Source: Sphingomonas sediminicola (lineage in GTDB: Bacteria; Pseudomonadota; Alphaproteobacteria; Sphingomonadales; Sphingomonadaceae). From it: a DNA stretch of 64,000 nt. The stretch spans positions 496,001 through 560,000 of the forward strand of contig NZ_CP060782.1 in NCBI RefSeq assembly GCF_014489515.1. Direction: 5' to 3'. The translations under genes and the position numbers were made by a program. This document shows positions 52,349 to 62,500 of this stretch, one piece after another. Under the pieces are notes generated by a model, which was given only the letters and a program-made list of their open reading frames with translations, was not told where the DNA came from and made no database searches. The first letter of the stretch is position 1; each line of letters opens with the position of its first letter.

Positions 52349-54216
52349 ATGCTCAACATCAACGGTATCACGGTGCGCCTTGGCGGACGCACAATCCTCG
52401 ACTGCGCCAGCGCTGCAATTCGGCCGCGCAGTCGTGTCGGCCTGATCGGCCGAAACGGCGCGGGCAAATCGACGCTGATGAAGGTCATCATCGGCCAACT
52501 CGAAGCGGACGAAGGCAACATCGAGATGCCACGCCGGACGAGGCTCGGCTATATCGCTCAGGAAGCGCCCAGCGGTGCCGCCACGCCGTTCGAGACCGTT
52601 CTTGCCGCGGACGTGGAAAGGGCGGAACTGATGGCGGAGGCCGACACCTGCGCCGACATGCATCGGCTGGGAGACATCCATGACCGACTGCTGGCGATCG
52701 ACGCCTATGGCGCGCCCGCTCGGGCATCCCGGATCCTGCTGGGTCTCGGCTTTGATGGGGAGATGCAGGGCCGCCCGCTCGACAGTTACTCCGGCGGCTG
52801 GAAGATGCGCGTGGCACTTGCCGCTTTGCTGTTCTCCAAGCCTGACGTCCTGTTGCTGGACGAGCCGTCCAACCACCTCGATCTCGAAGCTACACTTTGG
52901 CTTGAAAACTTTCTCAAGTCCTACGCGGGAACCTTGGTCGTGATCAGTCACGAGCGCGACCTGCTGAACAACGTGGTCGACACGATCCTTCATCTCGATC
53001 GGGGTAAGATCACGCTATACGCGGGCGGCTACGACGACTTTGAACGGCAGCGGGCCGAGCGAGCCGCGCAGCTCGCTGCCGCCAAGGCATCGCAGGATGC
53101 GCAGCGGGCGCGCCTTCAGGACTATATCGCCCGGAACAGTGCTCGCGCCTCGACAGCGAAGCAGGCTCAATCCCGGGCCAAGATGCTGGCGAAGATGCAG
53201 CCCATCGCAGCTATGGCGGAGGATCCCAGCCTCAGTTTCGTCTTTCCCAGCCCGACCGAGTTGAAGCCGCCGCTGATCACACTCGAGATGGCAGCCGTCG
53301 GTTATGCGGAAGCGAACCCTGTGCTGCGCTCCCTGAATTTGCGGATCGATCCCGATGACCGCATCGCGCTGCTCGGTCGCAACGGCAACGGCAAGACCAC
53401 GCTGGCCCGCCTCCTTGCCGCGCAGCTTGCGCCGATGGAGGGCGCGATCAACGCATCGGGCAAGATGCGCGTGGGCTACTTCACCCAGTATCAGGTCGAG
53501 GAGCTGCATGGCGACGACACGCCGTTGCAGCACATGAACCGCGCGATGGAAGGTCAAACACCTGGCGCCGTGCGCGCGCACCTCGGACGCTTCGGCTTCT
53601 CGGGCGACAAGGCAACGACGGCGGCAAGCAAGCTTTCCGGCGGAGAGAGGGCACGCCTGGCGCTGGCCCTGATCACGCGCGATGCGCCGCACCTGCTGAT
53701 CCTCGATGAGCCGACCAACCACCTCGACGTGGATGCGCGCGAGGCGCTCGTGCAGGCGCTCAACGATTATGACGGCGCCGTCATCCTCATCAGCCATGAC
53801 CGCCACATGGTCGAACTGACCGCGGACCGGCTCGTGCTTGTGGAGAACGGAGCCGCCGTCGACTACCCGGGCAGCATCGACGACTACATTGATTTCGTGC
53901 TCGGCCGAAACCAGCCAAAGGCGGAAGCTAAGCCGAAGGCGATCAAAGTGGATCGCAGGGCCGCCGCCAACTCGCGTAACGAAGCCAGTGCTCTGAAGAG
54001 GGTTGCATCGGACGCGGAAGCGGAAAGTGCGCGCCTCGCTGCCCAATGTTCGGCAATCGACCGGGCAATGTTCGATCCGGCGGGCGCGGACCCCAACCTC
54101 GCGTCGCTGCCGATGAGCGAGCTCGCGCGTCGCCGAGCGAAGCTGGGGCGGCGTTGGCTCTCGCCGAAGCGCGTTGGTTGGAAGCGAGCGAGCAGCTGGA
54201 AAGCCTTGCGGCCTAG
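52349..54216 (+). CDS. ABC-F family ATPase, frame interrupted near the end
   Basis: 622 aa ABC-F protein with two nucleotide-binding domains and no membrane part. NBD1: Walker A GRNGAGKST (34-42) and signature YSGGWKMRVALA, Walker B LLLDEPSNHLDL. NBD2: GRNGNGKTT, LSGGERARLALAL, LILDEPTNHLDV. The linker between them is Lys/Arg/Ala-rich as in Uup/YheS-type ribosome-associated factors. The frame breaks at GGGG (54145-54148) in the C-terminal coiled coil; restoring a base ends at LEASEQLESLAA, stop 54216. ATG 52349. Confidence 0.9.
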
Positions 54217-54257
54217 CCTGCGAAGCGGGGCCAGCCGCATGTTCGGCCTGCCAAGCC

Positions 54258-54289
54258 AATGTCTGCTTTCGACCCATTGCGCACATTAG
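54258..54289 (+). repeat. Palindromic dispersed repeat, copy 9
   Basis: AATGTCTGC / GCGCACATTAG arms with core TTTCGACCCATT, 42 bases after the ABC-F stop. Confidence 0.8.
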
Positions 54290-54424
54290 CTCAGCGGCTG
54301 CTATGCGCTCTTCTCGGATACTCCGGGACGACTGACGCCATCGGGTAAGCAGACTCTCGTTCAGCTGGCGAGAAGGTGCGTCGCTTGACCGGTGCGGAGT
54401 TCCTTGCTCTCCCGTCCATAGCGC

Positions 54425-55264
54425 TCAAAGATAGGGGCTCCACATCATCAGCCAGGCGCCTACACTGCCGACGGCAATGACGAGCACGCAAATCACCAGC
54501 AGCGCCGCCACGCCGTAGCAGGCAAGTTCATGCTGTCGCGCCTGTGCCTGGATGTAGGCTTCGGTGATGGCCAGCGGGACCAGCGAGTTGCCGAAGGCGA
54601 TGAAGAAGTCGAAGGGACCGTCCATCGATTTGCCGATGCCCGCTCCGCCGGCCGCAATCGCCCATGCCATGTAACCCACGCGCATGAACCAGACCGCACT
54701 GACCACCGCGAAGAGCCGCAGGGCCCACCGCCGGTGCTGGACGAAGCGGCGGGCCCGTGAGGATCGCCAGGAGAGGCCCGCGAAGGCCAATATCGCCAGG
54801 GCGTTAGCGGAAATGCCGACCGCGCCGACAACTGTGACATAGGTGCCCCTTCCCCAGACCAGCCACAGTCCTCCGACCGCCAGTGTCGCTGCCGTCATCA
54901 TGTAGATGCGCCCGTTCCAGCGATGGAAAGTCGGCACCCGATTCCGGATTGCCGGCACAAGCTGCATCAACCCGCCTGCGGTGATCACGGCCGCCAGGAT
55001 CACGTGAGCCGCGAAGAACAGGTTCCCGGTGAAATCGCCTTCCCTGAACCCGTCGATCAGTGGCTTTCGATTCCACTCCGCCCAGTCGCCGCGAAGGGTC
55101 GTCGGGTAGTAGAAAGCCAGAATGAAGGTGAGGAAGAGGAGCTGACCGATACCGATGGCGGCAAAGCAGCCTTGCGCCGCTCGATTCAGCCATCGGCGAG
55201 ATCTGTTCCCGGCGCAGAGGTCCGGAAGAGGAGTTTCCCGAGGGAAGGTTGATGCCTGGTTCAT
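54425..55264 (-). CDS. DUF2306 polytopic membrane protein
   Basis: 279 aa, about seven hydrophobic helices, with the DUF2306 landmarks HVILAAVITAGGLMQLVPAI, RVPTFHRWNGRIYM and RFVQHRRWALRLFAVV, which carry conserved His residues that could bind a cofactor. Function unknown. Divergent from the AraC-type regulator 60 bases away, which may control it. Confidence 0.75.
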   Translation of the reverse strand: MNQASTFPRETPLPDLCAGNRSRRWLNRAAQGCFAAIGIGQLLFLTFILAFYYPTTLRGDWAEWNRKPLIDGFREGDFTGNLFFAAHVILAAVITAGGLMQLVPAIRNRVPTFHRWNGRIYMMTAATLAVGGLWLVWGRGTYVTVVGAVGISANALAILAFAGLSWRSSRARRFVQHRRWALRLFAVVSAVWFMRVGYMAWAIAAGGAGIGKSMDGPFDFFIAFGNSLVPLAITEAYIQAQARQHELACYGVAALLVICVLVIAVGSVGAWLMMWSPYL

Positions 55265-55325
55265 GGGGCGGTCTCCTTGCGGTCGATGTTCGCCCTCTGT
55301 ATTATCTATCTATTACACCCGCTCC

Positions 55326-55802
55326 ATGACCGTGGAGGACATTGGTATGATCGTAGGTTGCACGGTGAATGACGTGGACGCGGCGCGGAGTGCCACCGCC
55401 AAGCGAACGGCGCGCGCACTCGGCGCGATCGGCTATGTCCTGTACGGTATTGCAAAGTCCGCTCGGCACCGGCCGTCACGCAACGGCCGGCCCACATTGA
55501 TCATGAGGGTCGAAAGGGAAATATCGGCATCACTGTCCGTCCGATCTCCCACCATCGTCGAGGTTGCGGCCGCTGCCGGCTGTACGCGTCAGACCCTCTA
55601 CCGGCGACTGAGGGCGTTGGGCACGAGCTTTGAAGAGATCAGGGCCGATCTCCTTCGCCGTCGCGCCCTTCATCTGATCCAGACGGAGCGTCTGTCGATC
55701 AAGGAAGTATCTTATCAGCTCGGCTTTTCGGAAGCTTCCGCCTTCTCGCGGGCATTCAAGCGCTGGACCGGGATGTGTCCCAACGCAGCAAGGCGCAACT
55801 GA
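55326..55802 (+). CDS. AraC-type HTH transcriptional regulator (short)
   Basis: About 158 aa. The C-terminal half is an AraC-family HTH_18 pair: AAAAGCTRQTLYRRLRALG and the second helix-turn-helix LSIKEVSYQLGFSEASAFSR ... FKRWTGMCPNAAR. The N-terminal part (about 1-55) is too short for a usual ligand-binding domain. ATG 55326 has no clear ribosome site; ATG 55347 is possible. Divergent to the DUF2306 gene. Confidence 0.75.
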   Translation: MTVEDIGMIVGCTVNDVDAARSATAKRTARALGAIGYVLYGIAKSARHRPSRNGRPTLIMRVEREISASLSVRSPTIVEVAAAAGCTRQTLYRRLRALGTSFEEIRADLLRRRALHLIQTERLSIKEVSYQLGFSEASAFSRAFKRWTGMCPNAARRN

Positions 55803-55815
55803 CCCAACCAACCCC

Positions 55816-55846
55816 TGTCTGCCTTCCACCCGATGCGGACCATTAG
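55816..55846 (+). repeat. Palindromic dispersed repeat, copy 10
   Basis: TGTCTGC / GCGGACCATTAG arms with core CTTCCACCCGAT, 13 bases after the regulator stop. Confidence 0.7.
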
Positions 55847-55883
55847 CGACTCCTTAGGCTTCGCACGCGACGCTGGGCCCAAC

Positions 55884-56522
55884 ATGGCTCGATCATTGTC
55901 GCTGACTAGTTTCGTCATGGAGAACCGCCTGCCCTGGGCCGAGGGAAGCTCGGCGGCACCCGCGGGGGCCGGGCGGTTCGACCAGGCCGTCATCATCGTT
56001 GGAGGTCAGCGGAGCCCGTGCAGCATCAGGAGCGTATCGTCGCTCGGCGCGACCCTCACCGGCCAGATCCGCACGCAACAAGGTGAGCAGCTGGCGATCG
56101 AGTTGGGCACGGGGCAGCGACCCGCGGCGTCCGTCGAGTGGGTTCGCCGCGACGAGGCAGGCGTCCGTTTCAAGCAGCCGATCGACGTGCTCGCGCTAAT
56201 CAATCGCGCGCTCATCAGCCAGCCCGCCGAACGGCGCAGCATGCCGCGCGTCGAGCTGCGCTGCGGCGTTCGACTGAAATGGGGTGCCACCATCTGCGAC
56301 GCGATCCTGCGCAACATTTCGGCACGCGGCATGCAGCTGGAGGCCGATGGCCTGCCGCCAAAGGGTACGTATCTGTCCATTCAGATTGACGGGCTCAACG
56401 TACCGGCCGGCGAGGTTATGTGGCAGAAGGACGGTCTCGTCGGCATCCAGTTGATGGAAGAGCTGCGCTGGACATCGCTGATGCCCTGGATACGAAAAGT
56501 GAGCGCTGGCGGAACCGCGTAA
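55884..56522 (+). CDS. Tandem PilZ-domain protein
   Basis: 212 aa. The second PilZ domain is complete: RSMPRVELRCGVRLKWG carries the RxxxR-type basic motif and RNISARGMQLEADG the N-x-S-x-x-G. The first half (about 30-115) has the same beta-barrel strand pattern (SVSSLGATLTG, LGTGQRPAASVEWVRRDEAG) but lacks the arginines, so it is probably a degenerate copy. Likely a c-di-GMP sensor. ATG 55884 is chosen since ATG 55833 lies in a repeat. Confidence 0.72.
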   Translation: MARSLSLTSFVMENRLPWAEGSSAAPAGAGRFDQAVIIVGGQRSPCSIRSVSSLGATLTGQIRTQQGEQLAIELGTGQRPAASVEWVRRDEAGVRFKQPIDVLALINRALISQPAERRSMPRVELRCGVRLKWGATICDAILRNISARGMQLEADGLPPKGTYLSIQIDGLNVPAGEVMWQKDGLVGIQLMEELRWTSLMPWIRKVSAGGTA

Positions 56523-56556
56523 GGACAGATGCAATGGCATCTGCGAGCGTGCTCGA

Positions 56557-56588
56557 AATGTCCGCTTTCGACCCCGTTCGGACATCAG
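56557..56588 (+). repeat. Palindromic dispersed repeat, copy 11
   Basis: AAATGTCCGC / TTCGGACATCAG arms with core TTTCGACCCCG, 35 bases after the PilZ gene. Confidence 0.75.
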
Positions 56589-56661
56589 CCTGTCGCCTCC
56601 CGGCCAGAGGTTCACGCCCCACTGAAGCGAGTGAGAATCGATTGCGAATAGCTGCAGCTTG

Positions 56662-57480
56662 TTACGATGGTTGGCCCGTCGCTAACAGCACCGAATTCTG
56701 ACACCAGAACAGCTCCAGCTCCTGCGCGACGAGATCTGGCGCTTCCACCGGCAGCATGTGCCCTCTGTCGAGAAGGTCACTTCCTTGCACCGGGGTATGC
56801 CTTGTGCGGTCTCGTGCTGATCGGATGGCAGCACGACAACATCCCTGGCTCCGTTGATCAGCATTACAGGATCACGAACTTCCGCCAGATGATCGGTGAA
56901 CCGAAATTCAGCAAAATGCTCCAGGAAAGAGCGATGGACCCCGGCTCGATCAGTCCAACGTCATCGAGCGCTGCGGACATCACCTCAGTGGGCCGCAAGT
57001 ACATCTGAGTGAAGACCGTTTCCATGACGGTCCGGTCCCGCCCATATAATTCAAAGGTCGGCACGGCTTCTGGCGGTAAGCTTCGACCCGCGACGGCGGG
57101 GGCCGTGGCCAGCAGACCATAACCTGCGAAGAGGCCTGGATATCTGGCTGCCGTCACCAGCCCGATGAGGCCACCGGTGGAATGGCCCACAAACAGGGCG
57201 TTCGAAAGCCCCAACTCCTTTGCGAAATAGGCCAGGTCATCCGCGACTCGGTCGAAGCTCCAAGGGCTTGTCGCTGATGCCGACGCACCATGCCCCGGAA
57301 GTCGAAGGCAACGACGTTGAAACCACGCGAGAGGCGAGCGAGCAATTCAGCGTAAACGGCGCCGGTGCTACTCAACGCATAGCCGTGCACGAAAACGAGA
57401 TACGGCAGGACGGGATCTGTCCCGTGCACCTTATATCCGATCTGCGATCCGTCGATCGTCATGTGATGAATGGTCGGCAT
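56662..57480 (-). CDS. Alpha/beta hydrolase, frame interrupted three times
   Basis: Three single bases restored at 57293-57296, 56921-56925 and 56761-56763 (G or C runs) give 273 aa. The nucleophile elbow is VGHSTGGLIGL, the acid lies in MLINGARDVVVLPSDQHE, and the His in GHMLPVEAP, a complete triad. LVFVHGYALSSTGAV is the oxyanion region. Similar to proline iminopeptidase/haloperoxidase-like hydrolases; substrate unknown. Same strand and close behind the small protein and the permeases, so it may belong to the exporter unit. Confidence 0.78.
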
Positions 57481-57522
57481 GGTCCTGCGCCCGTCACTCG
57501 CCCGAGTGTTTTGTTGCGTCGG

Positions 57523-57756
57523 TCACCATTTCGTCGTGCCCACTCTTGTCGCTGAAGAAGGCCGCCGCGAAGAGACCGCAACCAAGAAGGATAGAAAGGA
57601 ACACGCCCCGATCGTGGCTAGGACCATGTGGAAGGAAAGCTCTCCAGTGGATCTCAGATAAAGAAGTGCGCCGATGCTGAAGACGGTGCCCGTGACAATG
57701 ATCAATTTGATTGCCCGCCGGAAATCGGCAGTGGCATTTTCTCTATTCGCAGGCAT
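57523..57756 (-). CDS. Small two-helix membrane protein (77 aa)
   Basis: AAGGAG precedes ATG 57756. Polar N-terminus (PANRENATADFRR), helix pair (LIIVTGTVFSIGALLYL and MVLATIGACSFLSFLVAV), basic tail. No family recognised. It lies between the second permease and the hydrolase on the same strand. Confidence 0.55.
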   Translation of the reverse strand: MPANRENATADFRRAIKLIIVTGTVFSIGALLYLRSTGELSFHMVLATIGACSFLSFLVAVSSRRPSSATRVGTTKW

Positions 57757-57892
57757 CGAAGACTCCTTGCTGAAATGAAAGTAGAGGGAAACCGACAGCG
57801 ATCCACGGGCCGCAGCGACTGCTGAATCCGCTTGTGGTTTGCTTGGCGACGGCCTCGCCAGGGACGCAGACAAAAAACGCGGCGGCGCTGCA

Positions 57893-58995
57893 TCAGCGAT
57901 TCACCCGATTGTGCGCGAGACGGAACCAGCCAAGCGTGGCATACAGCAGCGTCAGGCTCACCAGCACGCAAATGCTTGGAGCGACAGCGGCGAGCGAAGC
58001 TCCCATCTGGTTTAGCGGCACGAACATGTGCACTCCCGCCGTTGAGGGAAGGAGATAAGCGAGCACGCGGACGAAGCCTGGCATCTGGTCGAGCGGCCAG
58101 GCCGTTCCTGACAGGAAGAAGAAGGGGGCGGAGGTGGGACCCAGGATCACCATCGCGCGCTCGGATCGATCGAAGTAGCTGCCAAGCCACAGGCCCAATG
58201 CCGCGACCGCTGCCGATAACACCGGAACGGCCAGCAGCAGGGACGCCGAGTTTTCCGCTCGCGGAATGCCTTGTAGCCAGAATATCCAGCCGAAAAGGAA
58301 CAGGCAGGTCAGCACGCCCACCGAGCTGAACGCGGCCCAGGTACCCAGGTACTCCGACGTCGTCATTCGCCAGCTTCCCGAGCGACGTCTGCCACCAATT
58401 AAGGTGGCTGCCCCAAACATCAGCGTTTGCTGAACGATGATGACGACCACCGCCGGGAAGACGTAACCTTCGTAGCCGCCGGTCGGGTTGAACAAGGGTT
58501 CGCGGACAATAGTGATCGGGGGCCTGCCCTGGCGGGCTGACCTGCATCCTCCAGTGTGTCGAGCGCAAGGTGACGGAGCACGTCGGTTATTGCGTCGCCG
58601 AGGGTGCTCGCACGCAGCATGTAGCCGGCATTGAGCCAGATCTTCACCCCTGCGCCTGGCGCGCCGGTGCGCAGCTGGCGTTCCAGTCCTCGAGCAATCA
58701 GCACAAGCCCGTCAGGACCGCCCCTGTGCATCAAATCCCGTGCCTCGGCGATGCTTGCTGCATGATCAATGACGACGATAGCGCGCGTTGCCTCCAGGTC
58801 CCGGACCAGCTGGCGGCTGAGTGCGCTTTCGTCCTCGTCGACTACAACCACCGGAAGCTGCTGCGCGACCTGATGCGAATAGGGAGCTGGATAGTAGAAG
58901 GCGTAAAGTACGACCGCGAGCAGCATGGTGCCGATCAAGGTGCGCGAGGTGAGGATGACCCGCCACGCGGCCCGGAAGGCCTGCAGGACGCTCAT
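57893..58995 (-). CDS. ABC-2 type permease 2, frame interrupted
   Basis: Restoring one base in GGGGG (58518-58522) gives 367 aa with the ABC2_membrane_3 layout: an N-terminal helix (TLIGTMLLAVVLYAFYY), a large periplasmic domain opening LPVVVVDEDESALSRQLVRD, then five helices (QQTLMFGAATLIGG ... VPLNQMGAS). The ATG overlaps the stop of permease 1 (ATGA). YhhJ-type exporters have this form with an adaptor and, normally, a separate ATPase; no ATPase gene is near. Confidence 0.82.
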
Positions 58996-60123
58996 CGAGC
59001 TCGCTCCTGGCGTGCGACGAGAGCGATCGTGCCGCCGCCTGCGACGAGCACGTAGGCGAGCAGCGCCAGCGACGGGCGAGCAGCGGCAGTCGGCACCTGG
59101 CCGCCGAATTGTCCCATTTGAAGCGCAAGGTAATGGGTGAGCGGAAGGAGCTGACTCCAGAAGCTGGCGAAAATGCCGCCGCCATTGAGGGCAAGGTGGC
59201 TCCAGCATAAGCGAGCGCGGAGCCGGCATAGACGGCGCAAACCGATAGAGCGGTCGCGGTCTCCCGCGTTGCGGCGACGAGCAGCGCGGAGATCGCTGCG
59301 GTTGCCAGGTAGAACAGGCTCTGGCCGGCCACCACAAGCAGCAAGCTGCCTTCCACCCGCCAACCTCGCGCCAGCGTGATGTAGAGCAGCCAGAGAACGC
59401 CCCACAGGCTTGCCGCCGTGAAATAGGGCGTCAACTTGCCGAGCAGAGCCGGGGCTAAGGGCCGTTTGCCCCAGCCCAGCGCGCAAGGGAGCGGGCATTG
59501 AGTTCGCGACCCAACGCCATCGCGCAGGTGACCGCCGTCACGAGATGCAACACTGCAGGAAAGAGCAGGGTGCCGAGGAACCACTCGAAGCTGTTTGCCG
59601 CATTGGTGAGCGGAATAACTTCAATGGAGAGGCGGCGGGCCGGGTCTGGCGGGAGAGCATGACCTGAAAGCTGATCGGTCACCAGCGTCCCGGTTGCGTC
59701 CTTCACCGCTGCTTCGGTGCCGCGCGCAAGCTGTGATCCCGCCGAGAGGAAGCTGGCATTGTAGAAGATGCGCACCACCGGCGTGCGACGCCGGGCGATG
59801 CCGGCGCCGAGATCACGTGGCAGGTGGACGAACCCCATCGCCTCGCCTCGGCGAACGGCGTCGACCGCCTCGCGCTCTGAAGCCCGGATGGCGGCAATTT
59901 CCACCATTGGCGAAGCCTCCAGCGCACTCAGGACCGTGCGGCTGGCGACGCTTCGGTCGTCGTCCACGACGACGAGCGGAAGGTGCCTCATGGCGCCTTG
60001 CCAGAACATCGCTGCCACCAGGAACAGCAGAACACCGGGGACCAGCGTCAGGCCGGCCAGGTCCCAACGGTCCCGCGCAAGGTGTCGAAGCTCTGCACGC
60101 AGCGCGCGTTCGAAGGCATTCAT
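58992..60123 (-). CDS. ABC-2 type permease 1, frame interrupted twice
   Basis: 377 aa once bases are restored at CCCC (59469-59472) and GGG (59189-59191), plus strand. N-terminal helix (LTLVPGVLLFLVAAMFW), periplasmic domain beginning LPLVVVDDDRSVASRTVLSA, then helices such as LWGVLWLLYITLA and SLALLAYVLVAGG. Paralogue of permease 2, so the exporter would be a heterodimer. ATG 60123 overlaps the adaptor stop (ATGA). Confidence 0.82.
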
Positions 60124-61138
60124 TGCGGCCACTCGAACAAGACGCTCATGCCCGGCCGCAGACCCGGGACTGCTTCAGCGGGGCGCAGTCGTATTTCGAA
60201 CGCGCGGACGTCATAGCCCGAGGCCTCGCGGGTCGCGCGCCAGGTCGCAAAATCGCCGCGGGGCGAGATCTTGTAGACCCGGAATTTGGCATCGCGACCC
60301 AATGCAGGGATGCGCCCGCGCAGCGTCACGCCCATGCCCAGCCGGTTGAACCGGTCCTCACGAACGCTGAGCGTTACCCACGGGTGATCGATATCGATTA
60401 CCTGATAAGCAGGGATCACCGGGCTGACGACTTCACCGGGCTGCACGAGTTTACGCGAAACCTCGCCGTCGATGGGCGAGAGCAGCCGGGTTTCGCGGCC
60501 CAGCGCGGCAGCGGTCCGCAACGCCGCTTCGGCAGCACGGACCTGCGCGTCGGCTGCCGCTTTGTCCTGCGCTCGAGGACCGGCGAGAGCCTTCATATAT
60601 TGCTGGCGAGCAGCTTCCGCCTGCCTCGCAGTGCTTTCGCGCGCGGTTGAGGCTTCGTCGCGACGCTGGGCAGTGACGTAGCCATCGGAAAAGAGACTCG
60701 CCATCCGCTGATTTGTCGCCGCGGCCAGCTTGGCCGCCGCCTGTGCAGCCTGCCAGTTGGCATGGAGCGAGGCGATATCCTCGCTGCGGGCGCCTTCGGC
60801 GGTCTCGGAGGCGTTTGCGCGCGCAACCTCCACCGCGGCCTGCGCTTGGGCCTGACTTCCGGTAATCTCAGGGTTCGAGAGTGTCGCGAGCAGAGTGCCG
60901 GCGCGGACGCGCTGGCCCTCCTCGGCGATCAACCGGTCAACACGAGCGAGAGCCTTGGTGGCGACGTTGACTTCGTCGGCCTCGACCATGCCCTGCAGCT
61001 GCTCGGGCGCTGGACGACTGGCGAGCCACAGTCCCAGCGCTAGTAGCGCGGCGACCACTGCCCCCCGGCTGTCGCCACGAGGGGGTTACGCCTGTGCACG
61101 AGAGCCGTCTGAAACTGGTCCACTGATGGTTGTTCCAT
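60120..61138 (-). CDS. HlyD/YhiI-type membrane-fusion protein, frame interrupted at the start
   Basis: 339 aa when one base is added to the run of six C (61061-61066, plus strand). N-terminus EQPSVDQFQTALVHRRNP, then a helix (VVAALLALGLWLASRP), HlyD-type lipoyl half (GMVEADEVNVATKALARVD), a long Ala-rich hairpin (about 100-200), and the barrel (PIDGEVSRKLVQPGEVVSPV). It would connect the permeases with an outer-membrane duct. Follows the oxidase gene by five bases and is coupled to permease 1. Confidence 0.85.
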
Positions 61139-61143
61139 GGCGT

Positions 61144-61853
61144 TCACCCCGTGATGCTGATGGATGCCCAGCTTGCTTGGGGCGTTCCCGCCTCGTGCGG
61201 GAGGGCGGCACTGATCGTGCTCGGATCCACCTCGATCCCGGCCAAGCTGTCAGCGAAGCAATGATTGGTGTCGCGGTGGTGCGCTTCGTCGGCCCGAATG
61301 ATCAGGACCACGTCACGCAGCGTCGCGTCGATGGGCAGGTTCCAGTAGCGTCGGGCGATCTCCGGCGCGGGAACGTTCTCCACGCGGCCGGCATCGATCT
61401 CCTCCAGGTACAGAGTGTAGCTGATCACCGCCTCTTCCTCGAAATAGCCGACTACTCGGTGCGCGGTTCTCGGGCTGACCAGGTAGAGTAGGAAGAAGAA
61501 GCAATAGAATGCCCACTGAACGGTGAGCACGACCATTCGCTCGAGCCACGTCGGCTTTGCGAGAGCGATGAACGTCATGAGGTGCATGCGCTCATTCTCG
61601 GCCTCGTCGATCAGGGTGGCGATCCAGCCGTTGTCGTCGCACATGCGGCGGAGGCATTTGAGATGGGTGAGTGTGCCCCCACCATCCCCGGCACTGCCGC
61701 AACGGTTTCCAGTACGATGGCGCGGTTGCCGTAGCGCTTCGCGAAGAAGGTGTCGGCGCAGAAGCGCAGCATCCTGGTGAAAGCAAGCGCGATCGTGTCG
61801 CACGCACCCACAGCTTTGCGGTGGGTGGCCGGGGGCGTACCCTCGCCATTCAT
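61144..61853 (-). CDS. Alternative oxidase (di-iron ubiquinol oxidase), frame interrupted
   Basis: Restoring one base in CCCCC (61676-61680, plus strand) gives 236 aa. All the di-iron ligand boxes of AOX are present: [14 protein letters not shown] (NERMHL), [18 protein letters not shown], and [12 protein letters not shown]. Two membrane-associated helices ([18 protein letters not shown]) fit monotopic attachment. AOX reduces oxygen with ubiquinol without pumping protons and resists cyanide; bacterial examples are known in a few alphaproteobacteria. AAAGGA precedes the ATG. First gene of the exporter run. Confidence 0.9.
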
Positions 61854-61947
61854 TGATCTGTCCTTTGTTGTCAGAGCGGGGAACGGTTTTGCGGCGGCTC
61901 TGCCGAGCCGGCGCGCTTCGGTCGAAGGGCCGGATTGCACGGTGGGT

Positions 61948-62352
61948 TCACCACAGGCGGGTCTCGGCGATCTCCATCTCGCGCACGATCTCGAGCAGCT
62001 CATGGGCGAGATCGTCAGCCGTACAATTGGCGCGGCGGTCTCCGGTGAATGATACGCCGATGACGGGCTCGTTCCTCCACTCGCCCTTTCCGACAAACCC
62101 CCATCCGCGCTGCCGGAGACGCTGCCAGATGCCATCCGTGCGCGAGCCGAAACCGATGGTTACAACGTCGGGAGCGAGGTCGTGGAGCATCGTGGTTCCG
62201 CCAGCTGCCGCGCAGATCTCCGCGAAGCGAGTCACTGCTGCGGAATGCGGAGAGGGCGAAGCCCGATGCAGAAGACGCAGGAATCTCCGGCGCGGCCGGG
62301 AGTGTGCCTGCGCCGCGGAAGGCCCAGGCGATTTGATGGCCAAATGCTCCAA
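61948..62352 (-). CDS. Hypothetical protein upstream of the alternative oxidase
   Basis: 134 aa with a basic, poorly structured first half and an ordered second half (TIGFGSRTDGIWQRLRQRGW, GKGEWRNEPVIGVSFTGD, DDLAHELLEIVREMEIAE). I recognise no family; the latter resembles the small domain of PLP enzymes only loosely. The plus strand over the same bases has open frames with shadow-like composition. Same strand as the oxidase, 94 bases away. Confidence 0.45.
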   Translation of the reverse strand: MEHLAIKSPGPSAAQAHSRPRRRFLRLLHRASPSPHSAAVTRFAEICAAAGGTTMLHDLAPDVVTIGFGSRTDGIWQRLRQRGWGFVGKGEWRNEPVIGVSFTGDRRANCTADDLAHELLEIVREMEIAETRLW

Positions 62353-62500
62353 TTGACGGCTCCTTGATACGTTCGCTGCTGATACGGGAACCGGGGCCGA
62401 GCTCCGACTTAAAGGGTGTAAAAAGCCGCTAATTTGCGCATATGCAGAGCGCTAACCTATCGGCGGAGGCGCGAGTGGGCTCAGCTCTGGCGGAGTGGCG

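Noticed and set aside
53015-54286. A 423-codon minus-strand frame over the ABC-F gene
   Set aside because: Antisense shadow of two intact nucleotide-binding domains.
1582-61853. Programmed frameshifting or widespread gene decay as the cause of the frame breaks
   Set aside because: The breaks lie in unrelated genes, lack slippery heptamers plus downstream structures as a rule, and always favour loss of a base at a G/C run. Decay would also leave other stops.
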